Positions 18,574 through 26,663 of a stretch of DNA of 64,000 nt are shown piece after piece; position 1 is the stretch's first letter; each line of letters begins with the position of its first letter. Source of the DNA: Treponema sp. (GTDB lineage: Bacteria > Spirochaetota > Spirochaetia > Treponematales > Treponemataceae); contig JAILNY010000020.1 of assembly GCA_024691105.1 (NCBI GenBank), forward strand, positions 1 through 64,000, in the 5' to 3' direction. The notes below the pieces were generated by a model. It did no database searches, was not told where the DNA came from, and saw only the letters and a list, made by a program, of their open reading frames with translations. The position numbers and the translations under genes were made by a program.

Positions 18574-21500
18574 CTAAGCCGTACACTTTTTAAAAGCTGC
18601 AAGAACAGCATCGTCGTGCTTTGTTCCTTTCTGCTCTTCTGCATAAATCTCGCTCATTATGCGATGATAATCATTAGGAATAATTTTCTTAAAGCAATGT
18701 CTGTAATGTTCCCAGTCAGAAAGAATCTGTTTTGCGCGTTCACTTTCTGTTTCTTTTGCATGCTGTTCAATAAGTGAATAAAGTTTTTTCTCGTCAGTTG
18801 TATCGCGTAAAGTTGTTACTTCATCTTCAAGTGAATACATTTTAACAAGATCGTGATTCAAGCGTTTATACAAATCATGTTTTTCATCAAGAATATATGC
18901 AACGCCTCCGCTCATTCCGGCGCAAAGATTTTTTCCAGTACGTCCAAGAATTACGGCTGTTCCGCCAGTCATATATTCAAGACCATGATCGCCACAGCCT
19001 TCTGCAACAACGGTCGCTCCAGAGTTACGGACACAGAAGCGCTCACCGGCAACACCGTTAATAAACGCAGTACCAGAAGTTGCTCCGAACAATGCAACGT
19101 TACCGACAATGATATTTTCATCAGCGGCGCCTTCAAAATCACGAGGCTTTGTTACAACAAGCTTTCCGCCACTCAAGCCTTTTCCAAATGCATCGTTCGC
19201 ATCCCCTGACAAGCGCAGCGTAAGCCCAGAAGGAATAAACGCACCAAAACTCTGTCCCGCACCACCGCGGCAATTTACAAGGTAAGAATCATCTTCAAGC
19301 TTTCCGCCGAACTTCTTTTGAACCTCGCTTCCTAAAATTGTACCAAAGGTTCGGTCAGTAGATTGAATTAAAACTTCGCCGGCATCTTTTTTTGATTCAA
19401 AGCAAGGAACAAGTTTTGTCAAATCAAGTTTTGATTCAAGTTCAAAGTTGAATGTATCGCGGGCTTTTTTCCAGCTTTCGTTTTCGCCTCCTGCAAGTAC
19501 GCGGCTTAAATCTATAAGAGATGCTCGCTTAAAGCCCTGTTTTTCTTTCATCTTAAGAAGATCTGTTCGACCGCACATTTCATCAATAGAGCGCACTCCA
19601 AGCTTTGCCATATATTCACGAAGCTCCTGTGCGATGAACTTCATAAAGTTTTCTACATATTCAGGTTTACCCGGGAATTTTGCACGAAGCTTTTCGTTTT
19701 GAGTTGCAACACCAAATGGACATGTATCAAGATTGCAGACACGCATCATTGCACAACCCATCGTAATAAGAGGAGCAGTTGCAAAACCAAATTCCTCTGC
19801 ACCCAAAAGACATGCAATTGCAACATCACGGCCGCTCATAAGCTTTCCGTCAGTTTCAATAATTACACGGCCGCGCAATCCGTTCTGAATCAAAGTCTGA
19901 TGCGCTTCACTTAATCCAAGCTCCCACGGTAAGCCCGCATGATGAATAGAAGAAATAGGAGCAGCACCAGTTCCACCGTCGTGACCGGAAATCAAAATTA
20001 CCTGAGCACCGGCCTTTGCAACACCGGCCGCAATTGTTCCAACACCTGCTTCGCTTACAAGCTTTACACTAATACGTGCATCACGATTTGCATTTTTCAA
20101 ATCGTAAATAAGCTGCGCAAGATCTTCGATTGAATAAATGTCGTGATGTGGTGGAGGTGAAATCAAACTTACACCCGGAGTTGCATATCGAGTCTTTGCA
20201 ATCCATGGATAAACTTTTTTTCCAGGAAGATGGCCGCCTTCTCCAGGCTTTGCACCCTGCGCCATCTTAATCTGAATCTCGCGGGCGCTGAGCAAGTATT
20301 CTTCTGTAACACCAAAACGGCCAGAAGCAACCTGCTTAATTGCGCTGTTATATTCTGTTCCAAGACGCTCAGGTTTTTCACCGCCTTCACCGCTGTTTGA
20401 TTTTCCATGAAGGTGGTTCATTGCAGCGGCCATACACTTATGCGCTTCTTCTGAAATTGAGCCATACGACATGGCACCGGTTTTAAAACGCTGCACGATA
20501 GAATCTACACTTTCAACTTCGTCAATTGAAATGCCGCCGGTCGAACCGTCTTTTCCGTCCGGATAATTAAAGTCGAGCATTGTGCGCAAAGTATGCGGGC
20601 GTGAATTATCGTCAACTAAAGCGGTGTATTCTTTAAAGCGTGAATAATCTCCGTTACGAGTTGATTCCTGCAATGCAATAATTGTCTCAGGATTATAAAG
20701 ATGGTCTTCTGCATTTGGACCACGGCGGAATTTATGATAACCAACGCTGTCAAGATGTGTGTTAACAGTAAGACCTGATTCATTCCAGGCCTGTTTATGA
20801 TGATAGATAATGTCTTCTTCTATTTCTTTAAGACCAATTCCACCAACACGGCTTACTGTATTTGTAAAATATTTATCTATTACATTCTGTGCAATTCCGA
20901 CTGCTTCAAAAATCTGAGCCGACTGATAAGACTGCACGGCGCTTATTCCCATCTTTGCGGCAATTTTTACGATTCCACCGATAACGGCTTTATTGTAATC
21001 ATCGATTGCAGTGTGATAATCTTTGTCCAAAAGCTTCTGGTCAATAAGCTCTGCAATCGCTTCGTGCGCAAGATAAGGATTAATTGCACGCGCGCCGTAG
21101 CCAAGACACATTGCAGCCTGATGAACATCGCGAACTTCTGCACTCTCAAGAATGATAGAAATCTTTGTACGTTTTTTTGTACGGATAAGATATTGTTCAA
21201 CAGCACTTACTGCAAGAAGCGAAGGAATTGCCGCATGTTTTTCGTCAACGCCGCGGTCACTTAAAATGATGATGTTATATCCTTCTGTATATGCTGAATC
21301 AATTTTCTTAAAAAGCAAATCAAGTTCTGTCTCAAGAGTACTTCCATCACCTTTAATTTTTTCAACATCAATCAAAAGCGATAAAGTCTTTGCGCGCAAG
21401 CCAGGCTGGTTAAGAGCCGCAATCTTTATTAAATCTGTTCCGGTAAGAATCGGATTATTTATTTCAAGCACGCGGCAGTTTGTATCTTTTGTATTAAGAA

Positions 21501-23121
21501 GGTCGCCGTCACTTCCAACATAAACTGTTGTATCTGTAACAATTTTTTCACGAAGGCTGTCAATCGGCGGATTTGTAACCTGAGCAAACAGCTGCTTAAA
21601 GTATGAATAAAGCGGCGGATGCTTATCCGAAAGACAAGCAAGCGGAGTATCAACTCCCATTGCGCCCGTAGGTTCAATTCCATTTTTTGCCATAGGAAGA
21701 ACCATCTCGTTAAGATCTTCGTAATTCCATGCAAAAGCACGGTAAAGAAGATTGCGTTCATCCAGTGTGCTTACAGGAATTTTTTTGTTAGGAATTTTTA
21801 AATATGCAAGGTGAACAAGATTCTGGTCAAGCCATTCGCCGTATGGATTCTGGGTTGCATAAGTTTCTTTAAGTTCTTTGTCTGTGATAAGACGTTTTTG
21901 AACTGTATCTACCAAAAGCATACGGCCCGGCATAAGACGAGATTTTTTTACAATCTGACTTTCAGGAATATCAAGTACACCGACTTCGCTTGAAAGAACA
22001 AGCATATTATCTTTAGTAATAAAATAGCGGCTTGGTCTAAGTCCGTTTCTGTCCAATGTTGCACCAAGCACATCACCATCGCTGTAAAGAATTGCCGCAG
22101 GTCCGTCCCATGGTTCCATCATCGTAGCCCAGTAATGATAAAAGTCTTTCTTTTCCTGACTTAAACTGTCGTCGTGCTTCCAAGGCTCAGGAATACAAAC
22201 CATCACCGCAAGAGGAAGCGGCATTCCGTTCATTACAAAGTATTCAAGCGTATTATCGAGCATTGCCGAGTCAGAACCAGTTGTATCAACTTCGCCGTCG
22301 CGCGCAAGCATTCGGTCAACGTTACCGCGGATTGTATTGATTTCTCCATTGTGCGCAATAAATCGGTTTGGATGCGCGCGCTGCCAGCTTGGATTTGTGT
22401 TTGTACTAAAGCGCGAGTGAACAAGTGCAAGCGCCGACTGATAATCCGGCGACTGAAGATCGCTGTAAAAAGTTCTAAGTTCGTAAACAAGGAACATTCC
22501 CTTGTAGACAATTGTGCGCGACGAAAGTGAACAGATATAAGTTTTTGAATCTGCATTTTTATCTGAACCTTTTTCAAATGCAAGACGCACCTTATACAAA
22601 AGTTTATCAAACTCAAGACCGCGCGCGCATTCTTCTTTACCATTGTCAGGTCGTGCGATAAAGCCCTGCCAGATAGAAGGCATACAATCACGCGCCTTTT
22701 GGCCAAGAACATCCGCATTTACCGGAACCTTACGCCAGCCCAAAAACTTAAGACCACCATCTTTTACGCATTTTTCAAAGCGCGCTTTTTCGCTTTTGCA
22801 AACCGCATCCTCTCCCGGAAAGAAAATCTGTGCGATTCCGTAATCGCGCTCACCACCAATATCCTTACAAGGTTTACCGTCAGAACCGGTAATTTCTCCA
22901 CGTTCTGCAACGGCCTTAAAAAAATCATGACTAATCTGAACAAGGATTCCGACACCATCACCTGTCTTACCGCTTGCGTCCTTACCTGCACGGTGTTCAA
23001 GTTTTTCTACAATGCTTAAAGCGTTGTCTACAATTTTATGAGATTTACTTCCGTCAATATTTACGACCGCTCCAATTCCGCAGGCGTCGTGTTCAAAAGA
23101 TGGTTCGTAAAGTGTCTTCAT
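18574..23121 (-). CDS. gltB: Glutamate synthase large subunit
   Basis: A 1515-residue enzyme that moves the glutamine amide to 2-oxoglutarate, giving two glutamates. The start at 23121 (MKTLYEPSFEHDACGIG) has GAGG upstream and places the catalytic Cys14 after a 13-residue propeptide, as expected for the N-terminal glutaminase. The FMN/synthase domain contains SGHDGGTGAAP and the cysteine cluster ITMGCAMMRVCNLDTCPFG for the 3Fe-4S centre. The C-terminal beta-helix has GGAGQSFGAF. The frame extends to 23175, but those codons overlap the leader terminator. It works with glnA as the ammonia-assimilation cycle. Confidence 0.97.
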   Translation of the reverse strand: MKTLYEPSFEHDACGIGAVVNIDGSKSHKIVDNALSIVEKLEHRAGKDASGKTGDGVGILVQISHDFFKAVAERGEITGSDGKPCKDIGGERDYGIAQIFFPGEDAVCKSEKARFEKCVKDGGLKFLGWRKVPVNADVLGQKARDCMPSIWQGFIARPDNGKEECARGLEFDKLLYKVRLAFEKGSDKNADSKTYICSLSSRTIVYKGMFLVYELRTFYSDLQSPDYQSALALVHSRFSTNTNPSWQRAHPNRFIAHNGEINTIRGNVDRMLARDGEVDTTGSDSAMLDNTLEYFVMNGMPLPLAVMVCIPEPWKHDDSLSQEKKDFYHYWATMMEPWDGPAAILYSDGDVLGATLDRNGLRPSRYFITKDNMLVLSSEVGVLDIPESQIVKKSRLMPGRMLLVDTVQKRLITDKELKETYATQNPYGEWLDQNLVHLAYLKIPNKKIPVSTLDERNLLYRAFAWNYEDLNEMVLPMAKNGIEPTGAMGVDTPLACLSDKHPPLYSYFKQLFAQVTNPPIDSLREKIVTDTTVYVGSDGDLLNTKDTNCRVLEINNPILTGTDLIKIAALNQPGLRAKTLSLLIDVEKIKGDGSTLETELDLLFKKIDSAYTEGYNIIILSDRGVDEKHAAIPSLLAVSAVEQYLIRTKKRTKISIILESAEVRDVHQAAMCLGYGARAINPYLAHEAIAELIDQKLLDKDYHTAIDDYNKAVIGGIVKIAAKMGISAVQSYQSAQIFEAVGIAQNVIDKYFTNTVSRVGGIGLKEIEEDIIYHHKQAWNESGLTVNTHLDSVGYHKFRRGPNAEDHLYNPETIIALQESTRNGDYSRFKEYTALVDDNSRPHTLRTMLDFNYPDGKDGSTGGISIDEVESVDSIVQRFKTGAMSYGSISEEAHKCMAAAMNHLHGKSNSGEGGEKPERLGTEYNSAIKQVASGRFGVTEEYLLSAREIQIKMAQGAKPGEGGHLPGKKVYPWIAKTRYATPGVSLISPPPHHDIYSIEDLAQLIYDLKNANRDARISVKLVSEAGVGTIAAGVAKAGAQVILISGHDGGTGAAPISSIHHAGLPWELGLSEAHQTLIQNGLRGRVIIETDGKLMSGRDVAIACLLGAEEFGFATAPLITMGCAMMRVCNLDTCPFGVATQNEKLRAKFPGKPEYVENFMKFIAQELREYMAKLGVRSIDEMCGRTDLLKMKEKQGFKRASLIDLSRVLAGGENESWKKARDTFNFELESKLDLTKLVPCFESKKDAGEVLIQSTDRTFGTILGSEVQKKFGGKLEDDSYLVNCRGGAGQSFGAFIPSGLTLRLSGDANDAFGKGLSGGKLVVTKPRDFEGAADENIIVGNVALFGATSGTAFINGVAGERFCVRNSGATVVAEGCGDHGLEYMTGGTAVILGRTGKNLCAGMSGGVAYILDEKHDLYKRLNHDLVKMYSLEDEVTTLRDTTDEKKLYSLIEQHAKETESERAKQILSDWEHYRHCFKKIIPNDYHRIMSEIYAEEQKGTKHDDAVLAAFKKCTA

Positions 23122-23148
23122 TTTTAACCTCGCAAGACAGGCAAAAAA

Positions 23149-23206
23149 AAAGAGGTCGTAGATACAAATTCGCAAAAATTTGCGAAATCATATCTACGAC
23201 CTCTTT
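23149..23206 (-). terminator. gltB leader intrinsic terminator (attenuator)
   Basis: In gltB-sense RNA the arm AAAGAGGTCGTAGATA (23206-23191) pairs perfectly over 16 bp with 23164-23149 and is followed by a T-run. A second perfect hairpin (TTCGCAAA/TTTGCGAA, 23169-23186) sits inside the loop. The structure ends about 28 bases before the gltB start codon, so gltBD expression requires readthrough. Confidence 0.85.
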
Positions 23207-23211
23207 GCCGT
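23196..23211 (-). promoter_or_regulatory. gltB leader hexaloop hairpin (candidate ANTAR target)
   Basis: In sense RNA, ACGGC and GTCGT pair over five positions (one G-U) around the loop AAAGAG, with A at position 1 and G at position 4. The loop and 3' arm are the first 11 bases of the terminator 5' arm, so hairpin and terminator exclude each other. It lies ten bases after the -10 box. Confidence 0.6.
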
Positions 23212-23221
23212 AATTTATTTT

Positions 23222-23251
23222 ATATTACTGAATTTCTGTAACAATAGTCAA
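23222..23251 (-). promoter_or_regulatory. gltB promoter
   Basis: On the minus strand TTGACT (23251-23246), 18-base spacer, TAATAT (23227-23222). The predicted start is a few bases before the hexaloop hairpin. Confidence 0.6.
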
Positions 23252-23310
23252 GTAATTTTATGCCCTTATTGGACTTTTTACCCCGCCGTTTTGGCGCGGC
23301 GGGAATATTA

Positions 23311-24141
23311 TTAAAGCTGTCCGCCTTCTACAACGAGTGAATCTGCGTCAGAGTTTGGACCATAAACAGCACGAAGTGTTGCTTCGTAGTCTGCATGGAA
23401 GAATTTTTCCTCTGCAAGAGCTTTGATTTCGTCATTGATCCAGTTGAGCAATGATTCATTTCCTTTTGTAACAGCCGGTGCAATTGTATCAAGGCTTCCC
23501 AAAGATTCAATTCCTACTGTAAAGCCTGGGTTTTCAATTGCCCATGCAAGAACTTCTGTATTGTCAGTTGAAAGAGCTGCTCCACGACCGTCAACCAGAG
23601 CGTTGTAAGCTTCTGAATACTGGTCAAACTTTAAGAGATTTACTTCAGGATAATTTTCTGTAAAATATGTTTCTGCAGTTGTTCCCTTAGAAACAATTAA
23701 AGTTTTTCCATTCAAATCTTCAGGCTTTCTTGCAATGTCTTTGTCGTTAGAAACAACACCAAGCGCACACTTCATGTATGGAAGAGCAAAGTCAACTTTT
23801 TCTGCACGAGCCGGAGTTACTGTAAAGTTTGCAAGAACAAGGTCAACTTTTCCTGTTTCAAGAACTTCTACGCGGGCAGCGGCTTCTACAGGAACGTATT
23901 CAACTTTTACGCCAAGATCTTTTGCGATGCGGTCGCCAAAGTAAACATCGTATCCCTGATACTTTCCAAATTCATCAACATAACCAAATGGTTTTTTGTC
24001 GCTGAATACTGCAATTTTGATTGTTCCGCTCTTTTTAATTTCGTCTACTGTGCGGAATCCTGCTTTTGATTTTGCGCATGAAGCTAAAGTCATCAAAGCG
24101 GCAACGCTCACGGCTATAATTTTTGCTAATTGTTTTTTCAT
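23311..24141 (-). CDS. Amino-acid ABC transporter, solute-binding lipoprotein
   Basis: A 276-residue SBP_bac_3 protein. The lipoprotein signal peptide ends in TLASC, anchoring the mature protein outside the inner membrane. The ligand-binding pattern is clear (AVFSDKKPFGYVDEFGKYQG, VSKGTTAETYF). GGTGAGG precedes the ATG. It is the last gene of the second importer cluster but has its own promoter, so it can be made in excess over the membrane parts. The substrate is not determined by the sequence. Confidence 0.9.
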   Translation of the reverse strand: MKKQLAKIIAVSVAALMTLASCAKSKAGFRTVDEIKKSGTIKIAVFSDKKPFGYVDEFGKYQGYDVYFGDRIAKDLGVKVEYVPVEAAARVEVLETGKVDLVLANFTVTPARAEKVDFALPYMKCALGVVSNDKDIARKPEDLNGKTLIVSKGTTAETYFTENYPEVNLLKFDQYSEAYNALVDGRGAALSTDNTEVLAWAIENPGFTVGIESLGSLDTIAPAVTKGNESLLNWINDEIKALAEEKFFHADYEATLRAVYGPNSDADSLVVEGGQL

Positions 24142-24196
24142 TTTTCCACCTCACCTTTTCGCCTCTTAGGGCGGTTGTTTTTCACGTGATAAGATG

Positions 24197-24234
24197 GTTA
24201 TAGCACTTTAATACCTACTAAGTCAATAGGTAGG
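24197..24234 (-). promoter_or_regulatory. Promoter with overlapping inverted repeat
   Basis: On the minus strand TTGACT (24226-24221), 18-base spacer, TATAAC (24202-24197). The -35 box is flanked by an inverted repeat CCTAC/GTAGG (24214-24218 and 24230-24234), a candidate repressor site for the binding-protein gene. The regulator is unknown. Confidence 0.5.
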
Positions 24235-24254
24235 GAGCGACCTGCGGAGCAGGG

Positions 24255-24279
24255 AAAAACAGTCCGGTGGACTGTTTTT
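24255..24279. terminator. Bidirectional-type terminator hairpin
   Basis: AAAAACAGTCC, GGT, GGACTGTTTTT: a perfect 11-bp stem with an A5 and T5 end, able to terminate from either side. It closes the permease-permease-ATPase transcript before the binding-protein gene. It lies in a roughly 105-base stretch with two similar sequences (GGGAGCGACCTGC near 24233 and GGGAGCGATCTGC near 24315), perhaps an intergenic repeat. Confidence 0.6.
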
Positions 24280-24342
24280 AGCGAGTCTCCGAGCAGCTAT
24301 GCTGCGAAGGCGGATGGGAGCGATCTGCAAAGGCGACTTTCG

Positions 24343-25095
24343 CTATCTTTTTCTCGATTCAAACTCAAAATTACTGAGGAATTTTTTTGCGCGCTCTGTC
24401 TTAGGATTTGTCCAGAATTCTTCCGGACTGCTTATCTCGACAATTTCACCGCCGTCCATAAAGACAATCTTATCTGCAACCGCGCGAGCAAACTGCATCT
24501 GATGAGTTACAATGAGCATCGTTTTTTTATCGTTTGCAAGATTCATCATTACATCAAGAACCTCGCGTACCATCTCAGGATCAAGGGCCGCAGTTACTTC
24601 GTCAAAGAGCATTACTTCAGGATGCATACAAAGCATGCGCACGATTGCAACCCGCTGCTTTTGTCCTCCGGAAAGCTGTCGCGGATATGCATCTTTTTTG
24701 TCTGCAAGACCAACGCGCTCAAGCCATGCTTCGGCTTCGGCTTTGACCTCGTCCATATTAAAATTCATCTCGTGCGCGTGCTTTGGGCCGAGCAAAAGAT
24801 TTTTCATTACAGTAAGATGCGGGAACAAATCGTAACTCTGGAATACCATTCCGATTTTCTGACGGATCAGGTGCATGTCTTTTTTCCGGTTTGAAATTAC
24901 CTCGCCGTCCAGAAGAATCTGTCCGCTCTGAATTGTTTCAAGGCCATTGATACAACGCAGTAAAGTTGACTTACCGCAGCCAGAAGGACCAAGGATTACA
25001 ATTACTTCACCCTTTTCTACAGTAAGCGAAAGGTCTTTTATAATTACATTTGAATCAAAGGTTTTTCTTATATTTTTTAGTTCTAATAAAGCCAT
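24343..25095 (-). CDS. Amino-acid ABC transporter, ATP-binding subunit
   Basis: A 250-residue GlnQ-class ATPase with Walker A GPSGCGKST, signature [15 protein letters not shown] and Walker B VMLFDEVTAALDPE, where the usual DEPTSALD has become DEVTAALD. The ATG is preceded by TAAGGAGAA. It is the third gene after two permeases and energises the same importer. A GC-rich repeat lies just upstream of it. Confidence 0.92.
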   Translation of the reverse strand: MALLELKNIRKTFDSNVIIKDLSLTVEKGEVIVILGPSGCGKSTLLRCINGLETIQSGQILLDGEVISNRKKDMHLIRQKIGMVFQSYDLFPHLTVMKNLLLGPKHAHEMNFNMDEVKAEAEAWLERVGLADKKDAYPRQLSGGQKQRVAIVRMLCMHPEVMLFDEVTAALDPEMVREVLDVMMNLANDKKTMLIVTHQMQFARAVADKIVFMDGGEIVEISSPEEFWTNPKTERAKKFLSNFEFESRKR

Positions 25096-25113
25096 AATAT
25101 TCTCCTTAAAGCC

Positions 25114-25187
25114 GGGGGCGTTGCGGGGGCATCCCCCGCAGAGGGGGTAGCGAGCAACACAGTGCGAGCCAGGGGGAGACCTCCCCC
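25114..25187. repeat. GC-rich palindromic element, intergenic copy
   Basis: A 74-bp GC-rich element between the second permease and the ATPase gene. It holds a GCGGGGG/CCCCCGC hairpin, a central block with AGTGCGAGCCAGGGGG, and a GGGGGAG/CTCCCCC hairpin. The same layout and much of the sequence recur at 60090-60167 and 61911-61988 inside ABC exporter genes. Its composition differs sharply from the AT-rich surroundings. Confidence 0.75.
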
Positions 25188-25196
25188 TTCCACCTG

Positions 25197-25910
25197 TTAT
25201 TTTTTCTGCCGCCGTTCAACTGCACGTGCCGCAATGCTCAAAATCCAGCAGACAAAAAAGTACATCATAAAAATTACAAAGTACACGGCAATACTTGCAG
25301 TCGGAATTGTAAGCCGGTTTGCTTCGATAATCTGCTGTCCGATTTTTACAACTTCAATCACTCCGACAAAAACAACGAGCGAAGTCGTCTTTATCATTCG
25401 CGTAATAAGATTCATCGAAAGCGGCAAGAGCGGACGAAGCGTCTGCGGAATTATTATATAAAAGAAAATCTGTCGTTCAGTAAGCCCGATTGCGCGACCG
25501 CTTTCGTACTGGTGCTTTGGAACACTTTCAAGCGCACCACGAACCAAATCTCCCATCTCGGCTGTTCCCCAGAGTGTAAAAACCAGAATGCTTGCAACTT
25601 CGCCGCTCAAAGAAATATTGAACATTCTCGTAAGCCCGTAATAGGCAAGAAACAAAAGAACAAGCTGCGGCATAATTCGCATAAACTCAAGATAGATCTT
25701 GCAGATCGTTTTTACAAAACGATTCTTTACCGTCATCAGCATTCCAAACAAAAATCCGAGAACGACAGAAAAAGCAACTGACACAAGCGCAATCCATACT
25801 GTGACCCAGAGTCCGCCCAGCAGGCGTAAAGAATTGGTGCCCATTGTAAGAACGCCAAAGGCCTCCCTGATTGCTTCTATCATATTTACACTAGTGTCCG
25901 AACTGAGCAT
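25197..25910 (-). CDS. Amino-acid ABC transporter, permease 2
   Basis: A 237-residue HisM/GlnP-type inner-membrane protein with about five membrane segments and the ATPase-docking loop ESGRAIGLTERQIF followed by IIPQTLRPL. The start at 25910 (MLSSDTSVNM) is chosen because AAAGGAGA lies upstream. It overlaps the end of permease 1 by 20 bases, which implies translational coupling. The two permeases probably form a heterodimer. Confidence 0.9.
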   Translation of the reverse strand: MLSSDTSVNMIEAIREAFGVLTMGTNSLRLLGGLWVTVWIALVSVAFSVVLGFLFGMLMTVKNRFVKTICKIYLEFMRIMPQLVLLFLAYYGLTRMFNISLSGEVASILVFTLWGTAEMGDLVRGALESVPKHQYESGRAIGLTERQIFFYIIIPQTLRPLLPLSMNLITRMIKTTSLVVFVGVIEVVKIGQQIIEANRLTIPTASIAVYFVIFMMYFFVCWILSIAARAVERRQKK

Positions 25911-26550
25911 AACGAATTCTCCTTTCAGCAAATGAAGCAATCAAAGAAACAGGAAGCAGCAGAATAAAATAAGCAACACACAAAAGCAAAAGCGATTCTT
26001 CTGTTTTGTAATAAAGTCCAATTAAATCCTTTGCAACGTACATCAAATCTGCAAGCGCCACCGCAGAAAAAACCGAAGTCTCTTTTATCATAAACATCAC
26101 GTTTGCACAAAATCCCGGAATCGAAACCGAAATCGCCTGAGGCAAAATTACATATTGAGTTACCTGGCGCGAAGTAAGTCCGATGCACTGTGCACTTTCA
26201 ATCTGGACTTTAGAGACAGATTCCAGTGCCGAACGGAACGTTTCTTCCATGTAACTTCCGCCTAAAAAAGTAAGGCCGATTATCGCACACTGAACCGAGC
26301 TTAATTTTATTCCCATTCTTGGAAAAGCAAAATAAAGAAAAAACAGCTGAATCAAAAGCGGAGTATTGCGCGAGAGTTCTATATAAGCATTGGCAATCCA
26401 TTTTAAAACCGGAACCTTGTAATATTTTACGAGCGCGCAGACAAGTCCAAGTGCAATCGATAAAAGTATTCCGATGAGAGCAAGCTTTAATGTAAGGCTA
26501 GCCGCTTCGACATACATAGGGATTACTTTTTGAATAAACGAAAAATCCAT
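25891..26550 (-). CDS. Amino-acid ABC transporter, permease 1
   Basis: A 219-residue membrane protein of the same family as permease 2, with docking loop ESAQCIGLTSRQVT and ILPQAISVSIPG. The start at 26550 (MDFSFIQKVIPM) has no Shine-Dalgarno. Instead TATATT (26562-26557) ends six bases upstream, with TTTACG 17 bases before it, which suggests a leaderless mRNA. A longer frame exists to 26631 but begins in low-complexity intergenic sequence. Confidence 0.85.
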   Translation of the reverse strand: MDFSFIQKVIPMYVEAASLTLKLALIGILLSIALGLVCALVKYYKVPVLKWIANAYIELSRNTPLLIQLFFLYFAFPRMGIKLSSVQCAIIGLTFLGGSYMEETFRSALESVSKVQIESAQCIGLTSRQVTQYVILPQAISVSIPGFCANVMFMIKETSVFSAVALADLMYVAKDLIGLYYKTEESLLLLCVAYFILLLPVSLIASFAERRIRYAQFGH

Positions 26551-26663
26551 TTTTATAATATAATGGAATACGGAATTAGCGTAAAGACTCCGGCCGCTTC
26601 CGAACGCGCGGGCGAGCTGATGAGATCGCACTATTTACGAGGCCGCGCGGTTAGCTGCGCGCT

